The position numbers and the translations under genes were made by a program. A stretch of 64,000 nt of DNA from Pseudomonadota bacterium. Its GTDB lineage: Bacteria; Pseudomonadota; Alphaproteobacteria; Micavibrionales; CSBR16-224. Shown one piece after another: positions 61,743 to 64,000 of the stretch (within the stretch, counting starts at the first letter, position 1; each line of letters begins with the position of its first letter). The notes below the pieces were generated by a model. The model did no database searches. It saw only the letters and a list, made by a program, of their open reading frames with translations, and was not told the origin of the DNA. Location of the stretch: the NCBI GenBank assembly GCA_013285465.1, contig CP053449.1:1822735-1886734 (forward strand), in the 5' to 3' direction.

Positions 61743-63404
61743 ATGGCGAGAAAGCTTCGCGTACTTGTACTGGGTGATGAGGGAATCGCGCTGTTCTTAA
61801 CGAACGGCACGAAGATCGAACGCGAGTGCTCGCTACCCTGGGCTGTTCCAAATCTTGAGCAAGAGCTCGTGGAAGTTCTGCAAAACAAGAAAAACATCAA
61901 TACGCCCGTCTTTATTCTTTATGATGCGCTGGAACAGCAATACCGCAAGGAAGATATTGTCCGCACCAATATTCTGGACCAGAAAAAACTGGTGAAACGC
62001 AAACTGAGCAGTCTGTTCCCGAATGTTCTGGCCTATTCCTTCGTGCATTTGAAGCCGCCCAAAAAGGCCAAAGTCAAAAGCAAACATAATTCCTATCTGA
62101 TTGCCGCCCTGCCCTCGACGGAGCATATGCGCCGCCTTGAGGGTATTTTGAAGGAATCACGCGTCGATATTGCAGGTCTGGCCTTCCTGCCTGTTGAATC
62201 CTCGCATTTTGCCGGAGCTTTCATTGATAAGCTGACAAAAAAATCGAGCAAGAAAAAAGACAAAGATGCGCCGACCTCGCGCTGGACGCTGATGATCAGT
62301 CACCATGAAACGGGCGGTCTCAGGCAGATTTTCACCAAAGACGGAACGCTGGCTCTGACGCGTCTGACGCCGCTGGCCGATAACTCACCCGAAAACCCGA
62401 ACTGGGTGGAGGAGCTGTATCACGAATTTACCGGTACGATGGGCTATATCTCGCGTTTCGGCTTCTCGACGGCGGACGGGCTGGATATCGTCATCATTTG
62501 CAACGAGAACAATAAAAAAGAGCTGCAAGGCCGCGACTTCAAAGGCGCGAATTTACATCTTTATACCGTGGACGAAGCTGCAAAAGTCTTTGGTTTTTCC
62601 ATTTCCAGCAAACGGAAAAACCCGAATGACCAATATGCGGATTTGTTGCATGCAGGTTGGCTGGCCCGCCAGCGCCGGCTGAAAATGCCGTTCAAAATCG
62701 GCTGGATCGAAAAAATCGCCGTACCGCGTCAGGTTGCAAAATCAGCCTCCGGCGTTTTGGCGCTCGGGATGCTGGCACTCTCTTATCTGGCTTTTACAAC
62801 CTGGCAGCAATATACGGATTTCCAGCAGGATATCGCCGACCGCGAGGGTAATAAGCGTATTTTGGAACAGGAATACGAGCAGGAAGCCAAGATCTTTGAT
62901 GTGCTGCCTGTCCGTCCGAAAACCGTGCGCACCACACTGGAGATGAAAGACAAAATTGAGGATAGTACGCTTTATTCCTATTCCGTTTTAGAAAAAGTGA
63001 ATGGCGTCATCAAGGACCGGGCTACATTGCTGAGCCTGACCTATGACGACAAAAGAACGCCAGATGAAGAAATTGTCGATAAAAAGCCGCAAGCCAGAAC
63101 CGGACTTGCCGGATTGCGCAGCGATAATGAAAACCACTTCTCTGTTTTTGTCCGCTTCCGTTTGCCGGATAAAATGCCGATCGAAGAAAAAATCAAAACC
63201 GTTGATGCGGTCAAACTGTCTTTTGAACGCAGCTTTCCCGGTATGAAGGCCGAAGTCACAAAACAATACGGCAGCACTGCCGATCAGATGACTGACGGCG
63301 CTTTAAGCGGCAATTTTCAGGACAATGAAAAGAAAAACAAGCAGCAGAACATGCGCCCTGAAGAAAATTACGCTGAAATTATGCTGAAAGGTGCGCGCAT
63401 ATGA
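61743..63404 (+). CDS. PilM-PilN/GspL-like fusion protein of the pilus operon
   Basis: A 553-residue protein. Residues about 1-300 look like the PilM/GspL actin-like part, with beta-rich start (RVLVLGDEGIALFLT) and SLFPNVLAYSFV-type segments. A single membrane helix lies near 332-352 (VLALGMLALSYLAFTT), followed by a coiled coil and a C-terminal ferredoxin-like PilN/GspL-like domain (about 400-500). Classical pili keep PilM and PilN separate, while GspL joins them, so the architecture sits nearer type II secretion. A polar tail ends the protein. It overlaps the PilO-like gene by four bases (ATGA). Confidence 0.7.
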   Translation: MARKLRVLVLGDEGIALFLTNGTKIERECSLPWAVPNLEQELVEVLQNKKNINTPVFILYDALEQQYRKEDIVRTNILDQKKLVKRKLSSLFPNVLAYSFVHLKPPKKAKVKSKHNSYLIAALPSTEHMRRLEGILKESRVDIAGLAFLPVESSHFAGAFIDKLTKKSSKKKDKDAPTSRWTLMISHHETGGLRQIFTKDGTLALTRLTPLADNSPENPNWVEELYHEFTGTMGYISRFGFSTADGLDIVIICNENNKKELQGRDFKGANLHLYTVDEAAKVFGFSISSKRKNPNDQYADLLHAGWLARQRRLKMPFKIGWIEKIAVPRQVAKSASGVLALGMLALSYLAFTTWQQYTDFQQDIADREGNKRILEQEYEQEAKIFDVLPVRPKTVRTTLEMKDKIEDSTLYSYSVLEKVNGVIKDRATLLSLTYDDKRTPDEEIVDKKPQARTGLAGLRSDNENHFSVFVRFRLPDKMPIEEKIKTVDAVKLSFERSFPGMKAEVTKQYGSTADQMTDGALSGNFQDNEKKNKQQNMRPEENYAEIMLKGARI

Positions 63405-64000
63405 TGGACACCCTCCGCATTATCGGTCCCAGATTGCTGGCAACACTTGGTGTGCTGGTGGCCTTTAACCTCGCCTTATTTGCAACATGGTTTCTGTGGG
63501 CCACGCCAATGCGGACCGATGCGGAAAGAAACCTGCGCAAGCTTGACGGCGAAATCAAAAAATTGCGCAGCTCTATCGTGAATATCAAAGACGAAATGAT
63601 CTATTACAATGACAATATAGATAAATTTAATGCTTTGAAGGACAAGGGCTTCATTCTGTCCGGAGAGGAAGACAACACCCAGGCGCAGGTCTTTGACTTC
63701 ATCTCGGCACAGCGCACGGCAAACCGCATTATCAATATGCAGTATGAAATTACGGAACCGACCACCATTAAAAGCCGTGAAATTGAATTAACCAAGCATA
63801 TGCTGCAAAAGCGCCAGATTACGCTGTCCAATATTGCCGCCTTTTTTGATACGGATATCTTCCGTATGATACACCAGTTAAATACGCAGGCTGCCGGACA
63901 TACGCGCATTACCTCGGTTTCTTTGGTCAGACCCAACCCCGACAATTTCGAGAAATCTTTGGAACGTATTGCGCTTGGCACGCAAGAGGGGTTAATAACG
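63401..64000 (+). CDS. PilO-like pilus alignment-complex protein (cut by window edge)
   Basis: The first 200 codons are visible. An N-terminal membrane helix (about 11-33, LATLGVLVAFNLALFATWFL) precedes a coiled coil (about 40-75, RNLRKLDGEIKKLRSSIVNIKDEM) and a globular region. This layout matches PilO or GspM, which dimerise with PilN/GspL in the inner membrane. The start overlaps the preceding stop as ATGA. The rest lies beyond the window. Confidence 0.7.
   Translation, partial: MMDTLRIIGPRLLATLGVLVAFNLALFATWFLWATPMRTDAERNLRKLDGEIKKLRSSIVNIKDEMIYYNDNIDKFNALKDKGFILSGEEDNTQAQVFDFISAQRTANRIINMQYEITEPTTIKSREIELTKHMLQKRQITLSNIAAFFDTDIFRMIHQLNTQAAGHTRITSVSLVRPNPDNFEKSLERIALGTQEGLIT

Overview
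The window reads as one contiguous piece of a Gram-negative alphaproteobacterial chromosome of moderate GC content. The evidence is a bc1 complex operon (Rieske, cytochrome b, cytochrome c1), a complete LPS-export block (kdsD-lptC-lptA-lptB), heptose epimerase hldD, TrmFO, a ybjN-proC pair, a psd-pssA pair, MidA/PgeF and BamB/YfgM, all most like alphaproteobacterial versions. The type IV pilus genes with a c-di-GMP link and the TcpQ-domain protein recall Micavibrio-like or deep Rhodospirillales-type lineages, but the exact lineage is inference. I saw no rRNA, CRISPR array, insertion sequence or integrase. The only tRNA found is tRNA-Gly(TCC). No gene-free stretch exceeds about 300 bases.

Layout. 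1-8.5 kb: start of sucA (cut by the left edge), an OmpR-type response regulator, a ceramidase-family membrane protein, an autotransporter, ilvE, a solitary zeta-toxin-like kinase, and a large AMIN / inverse-autotransporter / beta-helix surface protein. 8.6-16.9 kb: trmFO, a TPR lipoprotein-size secreted protein, rlmJ, a peroxiredoxin with a clear promoter and terminator, comM, and a tail-anchored pseudokinase followed by a small membrane protein. 17-28.2 kb: envelope housekeeping (LPS transport, heptose, Lgt, CoaE, MidA, PgeF, a membrane-anchored AlgH, YbjN, ProC). 28.2-32.4 kb: a patch of unfamiliar genes, namely an AT-rich membrane protein with an apparent frameshift, a HELGH metallopeptidase-like protein with a partner, an ankyrin protein, a tiny Sm-like protein and two unknowns. 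32.4-43.3 kb: AsmA-like protein, tRNA-Gly, the psd-pssA-nudix-sseA-metC operon, a LOG-family enzyme, a diguanylate cyclase, a double TcpQ-like protein, tsaB with a nitroreductase, and a polysaccharide-deacetylase fold that has lost its metal ligands. 43.3-51.4 kb: Na/Pi cotransporter (apparently started from ATT), petABC, a membrane spermidine-synthase-like protein, trmL, hemF, a FliL-like protein. 51.5-55.8 kb: ankyrin protein, YfgM, BamB, an HNH-like protein. 56-64 kb: GGDEF-EAL protein, PilB/MshE-type ATPase, PilC, a PilM-PilN-like fusion and a PilO-like protein cut by the right edge.

The strongest candidate for an undescribed system is the right-hand block (56-64 kb). An EAL phosphodiesterase with a degenerate GGDEF is followed by a pilus ATPase whose N-terminus looks like the c-di-GMP-binding MshEN module, then PilC, a fused PilM/PilN-like protein and PilO. 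Together with the GGEEF cyclase (38.4 kb) and the double TcpQ-like protein (39.5 kb) this suggests a c-di-GMP-controlled pilus or secretion machine of unusual composition. Secondary candidates are the pseudokinase pair (14.3-16.9 kb) and the AMIN-inverse autotransporter (6.5-8.5 kb).

Start codons were re-chosen from Shine-Dalgarno spacing and operon overlaps. Several genes appear to use TTG, one ATT, and three have a promoter so close to the ATG that a leaderless transcript is likely. All functions are read from sequence motifs without database searches.
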